Shown: positions 25,876-35,527, counted from the first letter of the stretch. The stretch: 64,000 nucleotides of DNA from Emticicia sp. CRIBPO (GCF_009905725.1 NZ_JAAAKV010000011.1:144011-208010); one strand, 5' to 3'. The notes: a model not told the origin generated them from the sequence alone. Program-made: numbers and translations.

Positions 25876-28020
25876 ATGAAGCCCTGCAGATTTCTTATAT
25901 TATGGATACTCGCCTTCCTGAGTGATGTATGTTTCGCTCAGAAGATGCAATGGAAGGAAGTTAACCCGGGCGTCTGGAAAGCCGTCATCGGAAAACCGGA
26001 AGCGTTTAACCTGATCAATGCATCGGGAGCGTCTCCTAACCAAAACGCATTGCAACAATTGGCCAGGTCAGGTTTTCCGTTTAAATCTGAGGAAGTTTCC
26101 GGCAAAATCTCAGATGCCAAAACCTATCTTTCTTTTCCACTAGACAGGGAAGAGCAGATTTATGGTTTCGGGCTCAATTTCCAGACGGTGCATCAGCGTG
26201 GCAGGATCATGCAATTACATGTGGATCATTTTGGTGGCAAAGATAATGGCCGCACCCACGCTCCTACACCTTTTTATGTTTCCTCCAAAGGCTATGGGGT
26301 GTTTATCAATTCAGCAAGGTACCTGGATGTATATGCCGGAACCGGCGTCAGAAAAGACAGTAAAAACCCACCCGTTGCCCAGGACAGGAACACCGACAAA
26401 ACCTGGTCGGCAAGACCATACTCGGACGCTGTTGAGATCATGGTGCCTGCAGGAGGGGTTGAAGTCTACGTTTTTGAGGGTCCGACGCCTTTGGAAGCGA
26501 TCAGGCGATTCAATTTATTCAACGGAGGCGGATGCCTGCCTCCACGTTGGGGTTTAGGCTTTACGCAAAGGGTCGAAAGGTTGTATAATGCCGAAGACGT
26601 CAAAAGAGAAGCCGGCGAATTTGAAGAAAAAGGCTTCCCTCTGGATTATATCGGACTGGAACCCGGCTGGCAAAGTAAATCATACCCCTGCACTTTCGAA
26701 TGGGATCAGGGGCGTTTCCCTAACCCTAAACAACTGGTAAGCGACATGCTGGCCAAGGGAGTCCGGCTCAACCTCTGGCTTAATCCTTATGTATCGCCTT
26801 CTTCTTCTATCTATTCTTCGATCCTGCCTTACACCGGCTCCCATACGGTCTGGGTCGGGGCTGTGCCTGACCTCAACACTACGCAGGGACGAGGCATGTT
26901 ATTTGGTAAATTCAAAAAAGAAGCCATTGATATCGGCATCAGCGGCTATAAAATAGATGAAGTGGACGGATACGATTCCTGGCTGTGGCCGGATGTGGCT
27001 ACTTTCCCCTCGGGCATCAGTGCGGAACAGACCCGCCAGACTTACGGCCTCCAGATGCAGCGGTACACCACAGACATTTACCGTCAGAAAAACGAGCGTA
27101 CCTACGGCCTCATCAGGGCCTCGAATGCAGGCGGGGTGAGTTATCCTTTTGTGATTTATAACGATTACTACAACCACGAAGATTTCATCACCGCCCTGAT
27201 CAACAGCAGCTTTGCCGGGGTGCTGTGGACACCGGAAGTAAGGGCTTCAAAATCAGGTGAAGAATGGCTGAGAAGAATGCAGACCGTCGTATTTTCGCCC
27301 ATGGCCATGATCAATGCCTGGTCGAGCGGCACCAAACCATGGAGTTACCCGGAAGTGACACCGCAGGTCAAGGAAATGGCAGAATTACGGATGCAGATGA
27401 TGCCTTATTGGTACTCGGAATTCGCCAAATACCACTTTGAGGGTACGCCGCCGTTCAGGGCCATGAACCTGGAAGAGGGTTTTAAAACCGAAGCCCGCAA
27501 AGTAACCGAAAATACCAACCTGGAAGAAAACCCATACCTGGAAGCCGTGGCGAAAGAAGTCAAAGACCAGTACATGGCCGGAGAATACCTACTCGTGGCC
27601 CCGCTCTTTGCCGGGCAGCAAACCCGCAAGGTGATCCTGCCAAAAGGAAAATGGTACGATTTCTATACCGGGGCTTATGCCGGCAACGGCGAAATTATTA
27701 CCGTCACGCCCGGACTGGACAAAATCCCGGTATTTGTGAAAGACGGGGGAATCATTCCGTTCATGCCTAAAAAACTGCATGCTCCGAAAGCGGGAGAGAA
27801 AACCGATATTGAGTTCCGGCACTATGGTGAGAAACCGGGCAGATACCGGCTTTATGATGACGACGGCGAAACCTTCAATTATGAAAAAGGAGAGTTCAGC
27901 TGGCGGGAAATCCGCATAGAAAAAAGCAAAGACGGAAGCATAAAAGGGTCGGTTTCTTCGCCTCAGCCCGGCAAACCGGATAATCTGGGAGCCATCACCT
28001 GGAAATCGATGACACGATGA
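25876..28020 (+). CDS. Glycoside hydrolase family 31 protein (alpha-glycosidase)
   Basis: The ATG at 25876 gives a signal peptide (MKPCRFLILWILAFLSDVCFAQ); the longer upstream frame is unlikely. A GH31 N-terminal sandwich precedes the barrel. The nucleophile is Asp361 in YKIDEVDGYD, and RASNAGG at 414-420 matches the conserved barrel region. The usual GD(N) acid/base segment reads YNDYYNHEDF here, so this is a divergent GH31 group, several of which are not alpha-glucosidases. Substrates could be alpha-galactosides or alpha-xylosides. It is in the esterase-acylase operon and overlaps the next gene by four bases (ATGA). Confidence 0.9.
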   Translation: MKPCRFLILWILAFLSDVCFAQKMQWKEVNPGVWKAVIGKPEAFNLINASGASPNQNALQQLARSGFPFKSEEVSGKISDAKTYLSFPLDREEQIYGFGLNFQTVHQRGRIMQLHVDHFGGKDNGRTHAPTPFYVSSKGYGVFINSARYLDVYAGTGVRKDSKNPPVAQDRNTDKTWSARPYSDAVEIMVPAGGVEVYVFEGPTPLEAIRRFNLFNGGGCLPPRWGLGFTQRVERLYNAEDVKREAGEFEEKGFPLDYIGLEPGWQSKSYPCTFEWDQGRFPNPKQLVSDMLAKGVRLNLWLNPYVSPSSSIYSSILPYTGSHTVWVGAVPDLNTTQGRGMLFGKFKKEAIDIGISGYKIDEVDGYDSWLWPDVATFPSGISAEQTRQTYGLQMQRYTTDIYRQKNERTYGLIRASNAGGVSYPFVIYNDYYNHEDFITALINSSFAGVLWTPEVRASKSGEEWLRRMQTVVFSPMAMINAWSSGTKPWSYPEVTPQVKEMAELRMQMMPYWYSEFAKYHFEGTPPFRAMNLEEGFKTEARKVTENTNLEENPYLEAVAKEVKDQYMAGEYLLVAPLFAGQQTRKVILPKGKWYDFYTGAYAGNGEIITVTPGLDKIPVFVKDGGIIPFMPKKLHAPKAGEKTDIEFRHYGEKPGRYRLYDDDGETFNYEKGEFSWREIRIEKSKDGSIKGSVSSPQPGKPDNLGAITWKSMTR

Positions 28021-29207
28021 AAAGAGCAGTGTTTTGTTTGCTGATGCTTTGGGCCAATGCCGGTATTGCCCAATCCAGGTTCTATGACGAGGCTATCAGC
28101 ACATTGCGTGAACAGATCATGAAAGAGGCAGCCTGGGCCCTTGAACAAAAACCGCTGACCATCACAGCCTACCCTTCACCCAGGAGTGCCGGGGGCTTAC
28201 ATGATTTTTCATCTGAAGGCGACTACTGGTGGCCTGACCCGGCAAATCCTGACAGTGCCTACATTCAAAAAGACGGACAAACCAATCCGGATAATTTTAC
28301 GGCTCACCGGCTGGTCATGATCCGCTTCAGTCAGATCATGGGAGCACTGGCTTCTGCCTATAAAATCACAGGGGATGACCGCTATGCCAGGGCCTGTATG
28401 TTACATGCCAACGCCTGGTTTGCAGACAAAACCACCCTGATGAACCCCAATCTTTTATACGCCCAGGCCATCAAAGGCCGGGCTACGGGGCGAGGCATCG
28501 GCATCATTGACACCATTCACCTGATGGAAGTGAGCCAGGCCTTAGCGGTTATTTCAGATTCTAAACAGATCAAAAGAAAAGACATTGAACTTCATAAAAC
28601 CTGGTTTAAAAACTACCTCGGCTGGCTCACGACCCACCCGTACGGTATCCAGGAAATGAATGCCGCCAATAATCACGGCACCTGCTGGGTGATGCAGGTG
28701 GCCGCTTTTGCAAAGTTTACTGACGATAAAAAACTACAGGGATTTTGTTCCGACAGATTCAAAAACGTCCTTTTACCAAACCAGATGGCCGCAGACGGCA
28801 GTTTCCCCTTAGAACTAAAAAGGACGAAACCATTTGGGTACTCCATTTTCAACCTTGACGCGATGGCCACGATTGCCCGGATTTTGTCCACTCCGGAAGA
28901 TGATCTTTTCAGTTACAGTACCCCCGACGGCAAATCGCTTAAGAAAGGCATACAATTTCTTATGCCCTATCTGAACGACAAAAGCCTCTGGCCTTATCTG
29001 AAAGATGTTATGTACTGGGATGAGTGGCCGGTTGCCCAGCCCTCGGTCCTTTTCGGAGCTGAAGCCTATGGTTTTTATCCCTGGTTTGCCAGCTGGAAAA
29101 ACCAGGACCATCAGCCGGTTGAATCCGAAGTAATCCGCAATTTACCCATACGCCACCCTCTGCTGTGGATGAGCCGGAATGCCGTTGACAGATCTCTCAA
29201 AAATTAA
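28017..29207 (+). CDS. Exported alginate-lyase-fold protein (PF05426 type)
   Basis: A signal peptide (MKRAVFCLLMLWANAGIAQ) precedes an alpha/alpha-barrel. Recognisable family features are GDYWWPDP near residues 68-75, the helical repeat with SQIMGALASAYKITGDD, and the catalytic-type motif AANNHGTCW near 216-224. Family members are beta-eliminating polyuronate lyases (alginate, glucuronan), and Bacteroidota carry many untested ones. It is the only lyase-like gene in this window, next to genes that consume unsaturated uronates. The substrate may therefore be a glucuronic-acid-containing or pectic chain. The start overlaps the GH31 stop. Confidence 0.82.
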   Translation: MKRAVFCLLMLWANAGIAQSRFYDEAISTLREQIMKEAAWALEQKPLTITAYPSPRSAGGLHDFSSEGDYWWPDPANPDSAYIQKDGQTNPDNFTAHRLVMIRFSQIMGALASAYKITGDDRYARACMLHANAWFADKTTLMNPNLLYAQAIKGRATGRGIGIIDTIHLMEVSQALAVISDSKQIKRKDIELHKTWFKNYLGWLTTHPYGIQEMNAANNHGTCWVMQVAAFAKFTDDKKLQGFCSDRFKNVLLPNQMAADGSFPLELKRTKPFGYSIFNLDAMATIARILSTPEDDLFSYSTPDGKSLKKGIQFLMPYLNDKSLWPYLKDVMYWDEWPVAQPSVLFGAEAYGFYPWFASWKNQDHQPVESEVIRNLPIRHPLLWMSRNAVDRSLKN

Positions 29208-29314
29208 AAAAATGCAACTTGACAAGCCTGACGAGGGCCTTGAGCCGGAGTCTGAAAAGTACAATTTCCTGAACATTCAGCTGTAAAAAAAGTAACTTCT
29301 GCCCGAAAACTTAA

Positions 29315-29346
29315 AATGGCATCGTTCCCGTTAACGTTTGCATAAA
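29315..29346. promoter_or_regulatory. Candidate LacI-type operator, copy B
   Basis: This segment matches 15032-15063 at 29 of 32 positions. Its centre CGTTCCCGTTAACG carries the CGTT/AACG inverted repeat. It lies 146 bases before kdgF, in the only sizeable gap ahead of the second half of the uronate genes. Confidence 0.65.
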
Positions 29347-29491
29347 TAATTCATCTGAAAATATTTATATTCCAATAATTAATTATTATAATTAAAGACT
29401 CATTCGGGAAGCAATACAAGATAACGGCTGCCGGTTTTATTGGATAAATACAATCGCAGAAATTTTAACAGGGAATAAACAAAACCATTAG

Positions 29492-29824
29492 ATGAAAGTA
29501 GATACTTTGATTGATGACGCCGGCATACCATGGCAGGACCTGGGCGGCGGAATAAAAAGAAAAGTCATGGCTTATGATGACAAGATGATGATCGTCAAAG
29601 TAGCTTTTGAAACCGGCGGTATCGGTGCCCTGCACCACCACCCTCACACCCAGGCCAGCTACATCGCCAAAGGAAAATTCGAAATAGAAATCGGTGAAGA
29701 AAAAAAGATATTGTCGGAAGGTGACGTTTACTTTGTCCCCTCGGATATTGTCCACGGAGCCGTTTGTCTGGAAGAAGGCATTTTAATAGATGTTTTCAGC
29801 CCTCTCAGAGAAGATTTTATTTGA
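29492..29824 (+). CDS. kdgF: KdgF-type cupin for unsaturated uronate linearisation
   Basis: A 110-residue single cupin. Metal ligands are visible as His48 and His50 in ALHHHPHTQASY, Gln54, and His88 in PSDIVHG; the order and spacing match KdgF. The C-terminus LIDVFSPLREDF is also typical. KdgF converts the cyclic 4,5-unsaturated uronate released by GH105/GH88 enzymes into the linear ketouronate DKI used by KduI. It lacks a signal peptide and should be cytoplasmic. It opens the operon that continues with a GH105 and follows the candidate operator. Confidence 0.9.
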   Translation: MKVDTLIDDAGIPWQDLGGGIKRKVMAYDDKMMIVKVAFETGGIGALHHHPHTQASYIAKGKFEIEIGEEKKILSEGDVYFVPSDIVHGAVCLEEGILIDVFSPLREDFI

Positions 29825-29850
29825 TTCAACCCGGCAATTCAACGATAACA

Positions 29851-31755
29851 ATGAAAAAAACAACCTTTCTCCTTATTTTACTCTGCCTTTTCAGCATTCA
29901 GCATGTTTCTGCCCAACAGCCTTATTCCATCAGGATGGCCGACTCATTTATGTCATGGTATAAAGACTCGATCGCTGTTAAGCCCGGCCGACCCGCAGGC
30001 TGGGACTACGAGCAGGGACTGATGCACCAGGCTCTTGAAAAAGTATTTTACAGAACTGCAGAACCGAAATATTTCGAATACATCCGCAAGGACATGGACC
30101 GCTATGTTCAGAAAGACGGCAGTATCAGGACTTATAAATATGATGAATTCAATATTGACAATATCCCTACCGGCAAAGCCCTGTTGATGCTTTATCAGCA
30201 AACCCAACCGGACAAGGAAAAATACAAACTGGCTGCCGATCAGCTTTGGAAACAATTGGAAAACCAGCCCCGTACCAAAGAAAAAGGCTACTGGCACAAG
30301 AAAAGATATCCTAACCAGATGTGGCTCGACGGTCTTTTTATGGCCGAGCCGTTCTCTGCCGAATACAGTAAAATATTCAATAAACCGGAACACTTCGACG
30401 ACATCGCCAACCAGTTTGCCCTCATCGAAAAATATGCTGTGGATGAAAAAACCGGCCTGATCTATCATGCGTATGATGAAAGCAAGGAAATGCCATGGGC
30501 GGATAAGAAAACAGGCAGGTCTCCTCATTTCTGGAGCAGAGCCATCGGCTGGTATGCCATGGCATTGGTGGATGTGCTTGATTATTTTCCTGAAAATCAC
30601 CCGGAAAGGGCCAATCTGATCAAATATCTTCAAAGGCTGGCCCCGGTACTGGTCAAATACCAGGACCCGAAATCCGGAACCTGGTTCCAGATGACCGCAT
30701 TGAGTACCCGCAAAGGCAATTACCTGGAGGCCTCCGCTTCATGCATGTTTGTCTATTCACTGGCTAAAGGTGTCAGAATGGGTTATCTGAAACCTGAATT
30801 CCTGGCCGCTGCACAGAAAGGTTACGCAGGCATATTGAAAGAATTCGTTGAAGTCGAAAAAGACGGCACCATCAGCCTCAACAAAACCGTGAGCGTAGGC
30901 GGATTAGGTGGAACACCGTACCGTGACGGCAGTTATGAATACTACCTGAGCGAGCCCATCCGCAAAAACGACCTCAAAGGGGTTGGTCCATTCATTTTTG
31001 CGAGTGTGGAGATGGAAATCGCCGCTGAGAAAAAGGCTGTCAAATCTAAAAATATAGGTCTTGATTACTATTTCAACCGTGAATTCAGAAAAGACCTGAA
31101 CGGTAAAACCGAACAATTCCACTATACCTGGGAAGATAAAATGCACTCAGGGTTCTGGTTATTGGGCAAAATGTTCAGGGATTTCGGCAGCAAAACCCTG
31201 GCTCTCAGGGAAGCTCCGACCAAAGCCAACCTGGCCGGACTGGATGCCTACATCATCGTAGACCCCGATACAAAAAAAGAAACAGAAAAGCCTAACTTTG
31301 TTGAACCGAAAGACATCGCGGTTATTTCTGAATGGGTTAAAAACGGCGGAACCCTGGTGATGATGGCCAATGATACGGCCAACTGCGAAATTCCTCATTT
31401 CAACCAGCTGGCTAAAGCATTTGGTATTGAGTTTACGAACAACAGCATCAATATGGTGGAAGGGGTGAAATTTGAACAGGGCAGGCTGAATATTCCGGCG
31501 GGTAATCCTCTTTTCAAAACCACCCAGACGGTCTATATTAAAGAACTGGTTACGCTTTCAGTAAAAGCTCCGGCTGTCCCGGTACTTAAAAAAGGCAATG
31601 ACATCATCATCGCTACGGCCAATTATGGCAAAGGACGGGTGTTTGTGGTCGGCGATCCGTGGTTATATAATGAATACCTGGACGGCAGAAGAATCGGCCC
31701 GTCGTTTCAGAATTATGCAGCAGCAAGAGATATTATCAGGTGGATTTTGAAATAA
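29851..31755 (+). CDS. GH105 unsaturated rhamnogalacturonyl hydrolase with C-terminal extra domain
   Basis: The ATG at 29851 gives a signal peptide (MKKTTFLLILLCLFSIQHVSAQ); the longer frame runs back into kdgF. Residues 22-380 form the alpha/alpha-barrel of GH105, with the catalytic Asp160 in MWLDGLFMAEPF and SPHFWSRAIGWYAMAL. It removes unsaturated galacturonic acid from rhamnogalacturonan oligomers. Residues 410-634 are an added domain with GGTLVMMANDTANCE and GRVFVVGDPWLYNEY, resembling the glutamine-amidotransferase-like flavodoxin fold found in some GH105 proteins. Its role is unknown. It starts 27 bases after kdgF. Confidence 0.92.
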   Translation: MKKTTFLLILLCLFSIQHVSAQQPYSIRMADSFMSWYKDSIAVKPGRPAGWDYEQGLMHQALEKVFYRTAEPKYFEYIRKDMDRYVQKDGSIRTYKYDEFNIDNIPTGKALLMLYQQTQPDKEKYKLAADQLWKQLENQPRTKEKGYWHKKRYPNQMWLDGLFMAEPFSAEYSKIFNKPEHFDDIANQFALIEKYAVDEKTGLIYHAYDESKEMPWADKKTGRSPHFWSRAIGWYAMALVDVLDYFPENHPERANLIKYLQRLAPVLVKYQDPKSGTWFQMTALSTRKGNYLEASASCMFVYSLAKGVRMGYLKPEFLAAAQKGYAGILKEFVEVEKDGTISLNKTVSVGGLGGTPYRDGSYEYYLSEPIRKNDLKGVGPFIFASVEMEIAAEKKAVKSKNIGLDYYFNREFRKDLNGKTEQFHYTWEDKMHSGFWLLGKMFRDFGSKTLALREAPTKANLAGLDAYIIVDPDTKKETEKPNFVEPKDIAVISEWVKNGGTLVMMANDTANCEIPHFNQLAKAFGIEFTNNSINMVEGVKFEQGRLNIPAGNPLFKTTQTVYIKELVTLSVKAPAVPVLKKGNDIIIATANYGKGRVFVVGDPWLYNEYLDGRRIGPSFQNYAAARDIIRWILK

Positions 31756-31867
31756 GCAGGACAAAGCAGAAAGGAAAAAGGAGACAGGGAAACGCTGGCC
31801 TGACAGTTATGTTCAGATCGGGTGGGGAAAGAAGTAAGAAAAAAACAAAGGGAAATACAGAAAACAT

Positions 31868-34330
31868 ATGAAATTTATCAGAAAGGCATTACAGTTGATG
31901 ATGCCCGCATTTATTTCACTAAGCACATTTGCACAGAAAACGCCGCTGAAGTTGTGGTATAAACAACCGGCCGGCAACACCTGGGAGGCAGCCCTGCCCA
32001 TCGGCAACGGCTTTCTTGGAGGGATGATTTACGGCAACACCCGGCGTGAAATCATCAAACTCAATGAGGGAACAGTCTGGTCAGGAGGCCCTAACCGCAA
32101 CGAAAACCCTTTGGCCAAAGCCTCTCTTCCGGAGATCAGGAAGCTGATTTTTGAAGGCAAAAACAAGGAAGCCCAGCAGCTGGCCTCCAAAACCATCCAG
32201 TCGCCAGGCATCAACGGGATGAAATTCCAGCCCGTGGGTGATCTCAATATTGATTTCGGGCATATGGATGCTACAGATTATAACCGTGAACTGGACATCG
32301 AAAAAGCCGTTCAGACCACTACCTATACATCAAACGGCGTCAGGTACAAAAGAGAAAGTTTCGCCTCGCTGACAGACAGGGTGATTGTCGTCAGGATCAG
32401 TGCCGACCGTCCGGGAAACGTTTCGTTGAATGCTTTTCTGAACAGTCTGCAAAAAACAACCCGGTCGGTTTCAGATAAATTACTGAAACTTTCAGGCATT
32501 ACAGAAGAACACGAAGGCGTGAAAGGTCAGGTAAAATTTGAAACACTCGTGAGCGTCTTGCCTCAGGGTGGAACGGTTCAAAAAACCGACACGAGTATTC
32601 TGGTTAAAAATGCGACTTCAGTACAGTTCGTCATTTCAATAGCGACCAATTATAAAAACTATAAAGACATTTCGGGTGACCAGCAGGCACTGGCAGCTTC
32701 GTATCTCCAAAAAGCCCTAGTCTTTACGTATCCTGCTTTGTTAAAAAGACATACCGATAAATACAAATCATTGTTTGACAGGGTAAAACTGGAGCTGGGA
32801 GAAACAGCTGCAGCCCATCTGCCGACTGATGAGCGGATCAACAATTTTGCTAAAAACGGTGATCCTCACCTGGTAAACCTGTATTTCCAGTTTGGTCGTT
32901 ACCTGCTCATTTCCAGCTCTCAACCCGGCGGACAACCCGCCAACCTGCAGGGCATCTGGAATGACAAAATGAGCCCGCCTTGGGACAGCAAATACACCAT
33001 CAACATCAATACAGAGATGAATTACTGGCCGGCAGAAAACACCAATCTGAGTGAACTGCATGAGCCGCTGATCGCGATGGTCAAAGACCTGGCACAACCC
33101 GACAGAGGGCAGGAAACCGCCAAATTAATGTACGGAGCCGGAGGATGGGTAGCTCATCACAACACCGATTTGTGGAGAATAACCGGGCCTGTTGACCCGA
33201 TCTATTACGCCATGTGGCCAATGGGCGGAGCCTGGCTCAGCCAGCATTTGTATCAGAAATACCTGTATTCAGGCAATAAAACTTACTTAAAAGAAGTCTA
33301 CCCGGTGATCAGGGGAGCAGCACAGTTCTTTGCAGATTTTCTGGTGGAAGAACCAAGTCATGGCTGGCTGGTGGTTACGCCGGTGATGTCCCCTGAAAAC
33401 TCACCTGTCAACCGCCCGAACGTTTCGATTGACGCGGGCACGACCATGGACAACCAGATTGTTTTTGAATTGTTCCACAGCACCATCAATGCAGCCGAAG
33501 CGTTAGGAATTGATAAGGAATTCAGCGAAAAACTGAAGGCCATGGCCAAAAAACTGCCCCCTATGCAGGTCGGAAAACACGGACAACTACAGGAATGGCT
33601 GGAAGACCTGGATAATCCGAAAGACAATCACCGTCACATTTCCCATTTGTACGGACTTTTTCCGGCCAACCAGATTTCTCCCTACAGAAATCCAGAGTTA
33701 TTTTCTGCTGCCAGAACTACACTGGAACATCGCGGTGATGTTTCTACAGGCTGGTCAATGGGCTGGAAAGTCAACTGGTGGGCCAGGCTGCACGACGGCA
33801 ACAGGGCTTATAAACTGATTACCAACCAGCTGTCACCCCTCGTTCCGAAAAGTGGTGGCGGTGGCACATACCCTAATTTATTTGATGCCCATCCTCCTTT
33901 CCAGATTGATGGAAACTTTGGATGCACGGCCGGTATAGCCGAGATGCTGGTTCAGAGTCACGACGGACTGATTGACATCCTCCCTGCCCTGCCGGACGCC
34001 TTACCCAACGGAAACATCAAAGGCCTCCGCACCCGCGGTGGTTTTGATATCGTCGAGCTGGAATGGAAAAAAGGGGAGATCAGCAAACTGGTCGTTAAGT
34101 CAAACCTGGGCGGTAACCTGAGGCTGAGGTCCGGAAATCAGCTGCTGTCAAAAAATGCGGTGCTGAAAAAGGCTGAGAAAACCAATGCAAACCCTTTATT
34201 TTACGTCGCAGAAGTTTCGACACCCATCATCAGAAACCCTGAGATGGTTCAGAAGTTGTCTCTGAAAGATAAATTTGAGTATGACCTGTCCACTCAGAAA
34301 GGACAAGTCATTACCCTCGTTAAAAAATAA
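31868..34330 (+). CDS. Glycoside hydrolase family 95 (alpha-L-fucosidase or alpha-L-galactosidase)
   Basis: A signal peptide (MKFIRKALQLMMPAFISLSTFAQ) is followed by the GH95 pattern: PLKLWYKQPAGNTWEAALPIGN, then GGMIYGNTRREIIKLNEGTVW, in the N-terminal sandwich. In the barrel, NTEMNYWPAEN (Glu383) and HISHLYGLFPANQI are family signatures. Length (820 residues) is normal. GH95 inverts and removes terminal alpha-1,2-L-fucose or L-galactose. The neighbouring LgoD-like gene makes L-galactose from rhamnogalacturonan side chains a plausible target. It lies 112 bases after the GH105 gene with a purine-rich spacer. Confidence 0.93.
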   Translation: MKFIRKALQLMMPAFISLSTFAQKTPLKLWYKQPAGNTWEAALPIGNGFLGGMIYGNTRREIIKLNEGTVWSGGPNRNENPLAKASLPEIRKLIFEGKNKEAQQLASKTIQSPGINGMKFQPVGDLNIDFGHMDATDYNRELDIEKAVQTTTYTSNGVRYKRESFASLTDRVIVVRISADRPGNVSLNAFLNSLQKTTRSVSDKLLKLSGITEEHEGVKGQVKFETLVSVLPQGGTVQKTDTSILVKNATSVQFVISIATNYKNYKDISGDQQALAASYLQKALVFTYPALLKRHTDKYKSLFDRVKLELGETAAAHLPTDERINNFAKNGDPHLVNLYFQFGRYLLISSSQPGGQPANLQGIWNDKMSPPWDSKYTININTEMNYWPAENTNLSELHEPLIAMVKDLAQPDRGQETAKLMYGAGGWVAHHNTDLWRITGPVDPIYYAMWPMGGAWLSQHLYQKYLYSGNKTYLKEVYPVIRGAAQFFADFLVEEPSHGWLVVTPVMSPENSPVNRPNVSIDAGTTMDNQIVFELFHSTINAAEALGIDKEFSEKLKAMAKKLPPMQVGKHGQLQEWLEDLDNPKDNHRHISHLYGLFPANQISPYRNPELFSAARTTLEHRGDVSTGWSMGWKVNWWARLHDGNRAYKLITNQLSPLVPKSGGGGTYPNLFDAHPPFQIDGNFGCTAGIAEMLVQSHDGLIDILPALPDALPNGNIKGLRTRGGFDIVELEWKKGEISKLVVKSNLGGNLRLRSGNQLLSKNAVLKKAEKTNANPLFYVAEVSTPIIRNPEMVQKLSLKDKFEYDLSTQKGQVITLVKK

Positions 34331-34361
34331 ATAAAACCAATTCAATCTAATACCTTAAAAA

Positions 34362-35456
34362 ATGAAAACAAGAAAGTCGCTCTTTATTCTCTTACTTACC
34401 CTGATCAACACCACACTGTTTGCTCAGAAAACAGACGTTTTCAAGCCGGATTTTATCAAAGCCCGCATGGAGAAAGTCACCAAATGGCAGCTGGGCAATC
34501 CTAAACATCAGCTGACCGACTGGACCAATGGGGCGTTTTATACCGGTGTTTTCGCCGCTTATGAAACCACCAAAAAACAATGGATCCTGGACTCACTGAT
34601 GGCCATGGGTGAAAGAACCCAGTGGAAACCGGGCAAAAGATTCGACCACGCTGATGACATTACCATCAGCCAGACTTACATAGACCTGTACAGGATCAAA
34701 AAAGACGAAAGAATGATCCGTCCTACCCTGGATACCCTAAAAAAAGTACAGACGACTCCAGGTAACGAAATAGCCCGTCACGGCATCAGCTGGTGGTGGT
34801 GCGACGCCCTTTTTATGGCCCCTCCTACTTTTGCCAAACTGGCCAAAGAAACCGGCGACAAGTCTTTGCTGGCCACCAGTGACAAGTTTTTCAAGGAATG
34901 TTATGACCTGCTTTATAATACCGAAGAACACCTTTTTGCCCGAGATGCGTCTTATCTTAAAGACAAAAACGGTAACATCAAACTGGAATCTAACGGCAAG
35001 AAAATCTTCTGGTCAAGAGGCAACGGCTGGGTAGTAGGCGGATTGGTGAAACTATTGAAAGAACTTCCGAAAGATCACCCTACCAGGGCGTTCTACCTGA
35101 ATAACTACAAAGAAATGTGCAAGAAATTACTCGAGCTTCAGCAGGAAGACGGCTTGTGGCGTTCAAGTCTGCTTGATCCGGCAGCCTACCCGGGTGGCGA
35201 AGGCAGTGGCTCTGGATTTGACATCTATGCCATGGCCTGGGGAGTTAACAACGGTATCCTGGACAAGAAAACCTACCTGCCTGCCATCAAAAAAGGATGG
35301 GAAGGCTTAAATACCCTGGTGCAGGAAAACGGCAAAGTAGGTTGGGTACAACCAATCGGAGCTGACCCGAGAAGAAACTTTGACGCCGAAAGCTGGGAAG
35401 TATACGGGAGCGGAGCTTACCTGCTGGCAGGTTCTGAAGTTATTAAATTGAAGTAA
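34362..35456 (+). CDS. GH105 unsaturated rhamnogalacturonyl hydrolase
   Basis: A 364-residue exported single-domain GH105. The signal peptide is MKTRKSLFILLLTLINTTLFAQ. The catalytic Asp148 lies in WWWCDALFMAPP; other signatures are DWTNGAFYTGVFAAYE, RFDHADDITISQTYIDLY and IFWSRGNGWVVGGL. It cleaves the terminal unsaturated galacturonate from lyase-made rhamnogalacturonan disaccharides, giving the substrate of KdgF. It is distinct from the longer GH105 at 29851, and the two may differ in chain-length preference. It follows GH95 by 31 bases. Confidence 0.95.
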   Translation: MKTRKSLFILLLTLINTTLFAQKTDVFKPDFIKARMEKVTKWQLGNPKHQLTDWTNGAFYTGVFAAYETTKKQWILDSLMAMGERTQWKPGKRFDHADDITISQTYIDLYRIKKDERMIRPTLDTLKKVQTTPGNEIARHGISWWWCDALFMAPPTFAKLAKETGDKSLLATSDKFFKECYDLLYNTEEHLFARDASYLKDKNGNIKLESNGKKIFWSRGNGWVVGGLVKLLKELPKDHPTRAFYLNNYKEMCKKLLELQQEDGLWRSSLLDPAAYPGGEGSGSGFDIYAMAWGVNNGILDKKTYLPAIKKGWEGLNTLVQENGKVGWVQPIGADPRRNFDAESWEVYGSGAYLLAGSEVIKLK

Positions 35457-35527
35457 GGAGGAGAATGGAATATGAAGAAAGGAGAAAGAAAAAACCTTTT
35501 TCCTTATTCTTCGTCCGGTATGACTAC

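Noticed and set aside
29212..29286. A 24-codon frame (starting MQLDKPDEGLEPES) just after the alginate-lyase-fold gene
   Set aside because: Too short, no conserved pattern, and only a poly-A stretch before the ATG; it could be a remnant but cannot be supported.
29764..29850. Upstream extension of the GH105 frame from 29764
   Set aside because: It overlaps kdgF and would bury the signal peptide that starts at 29851.
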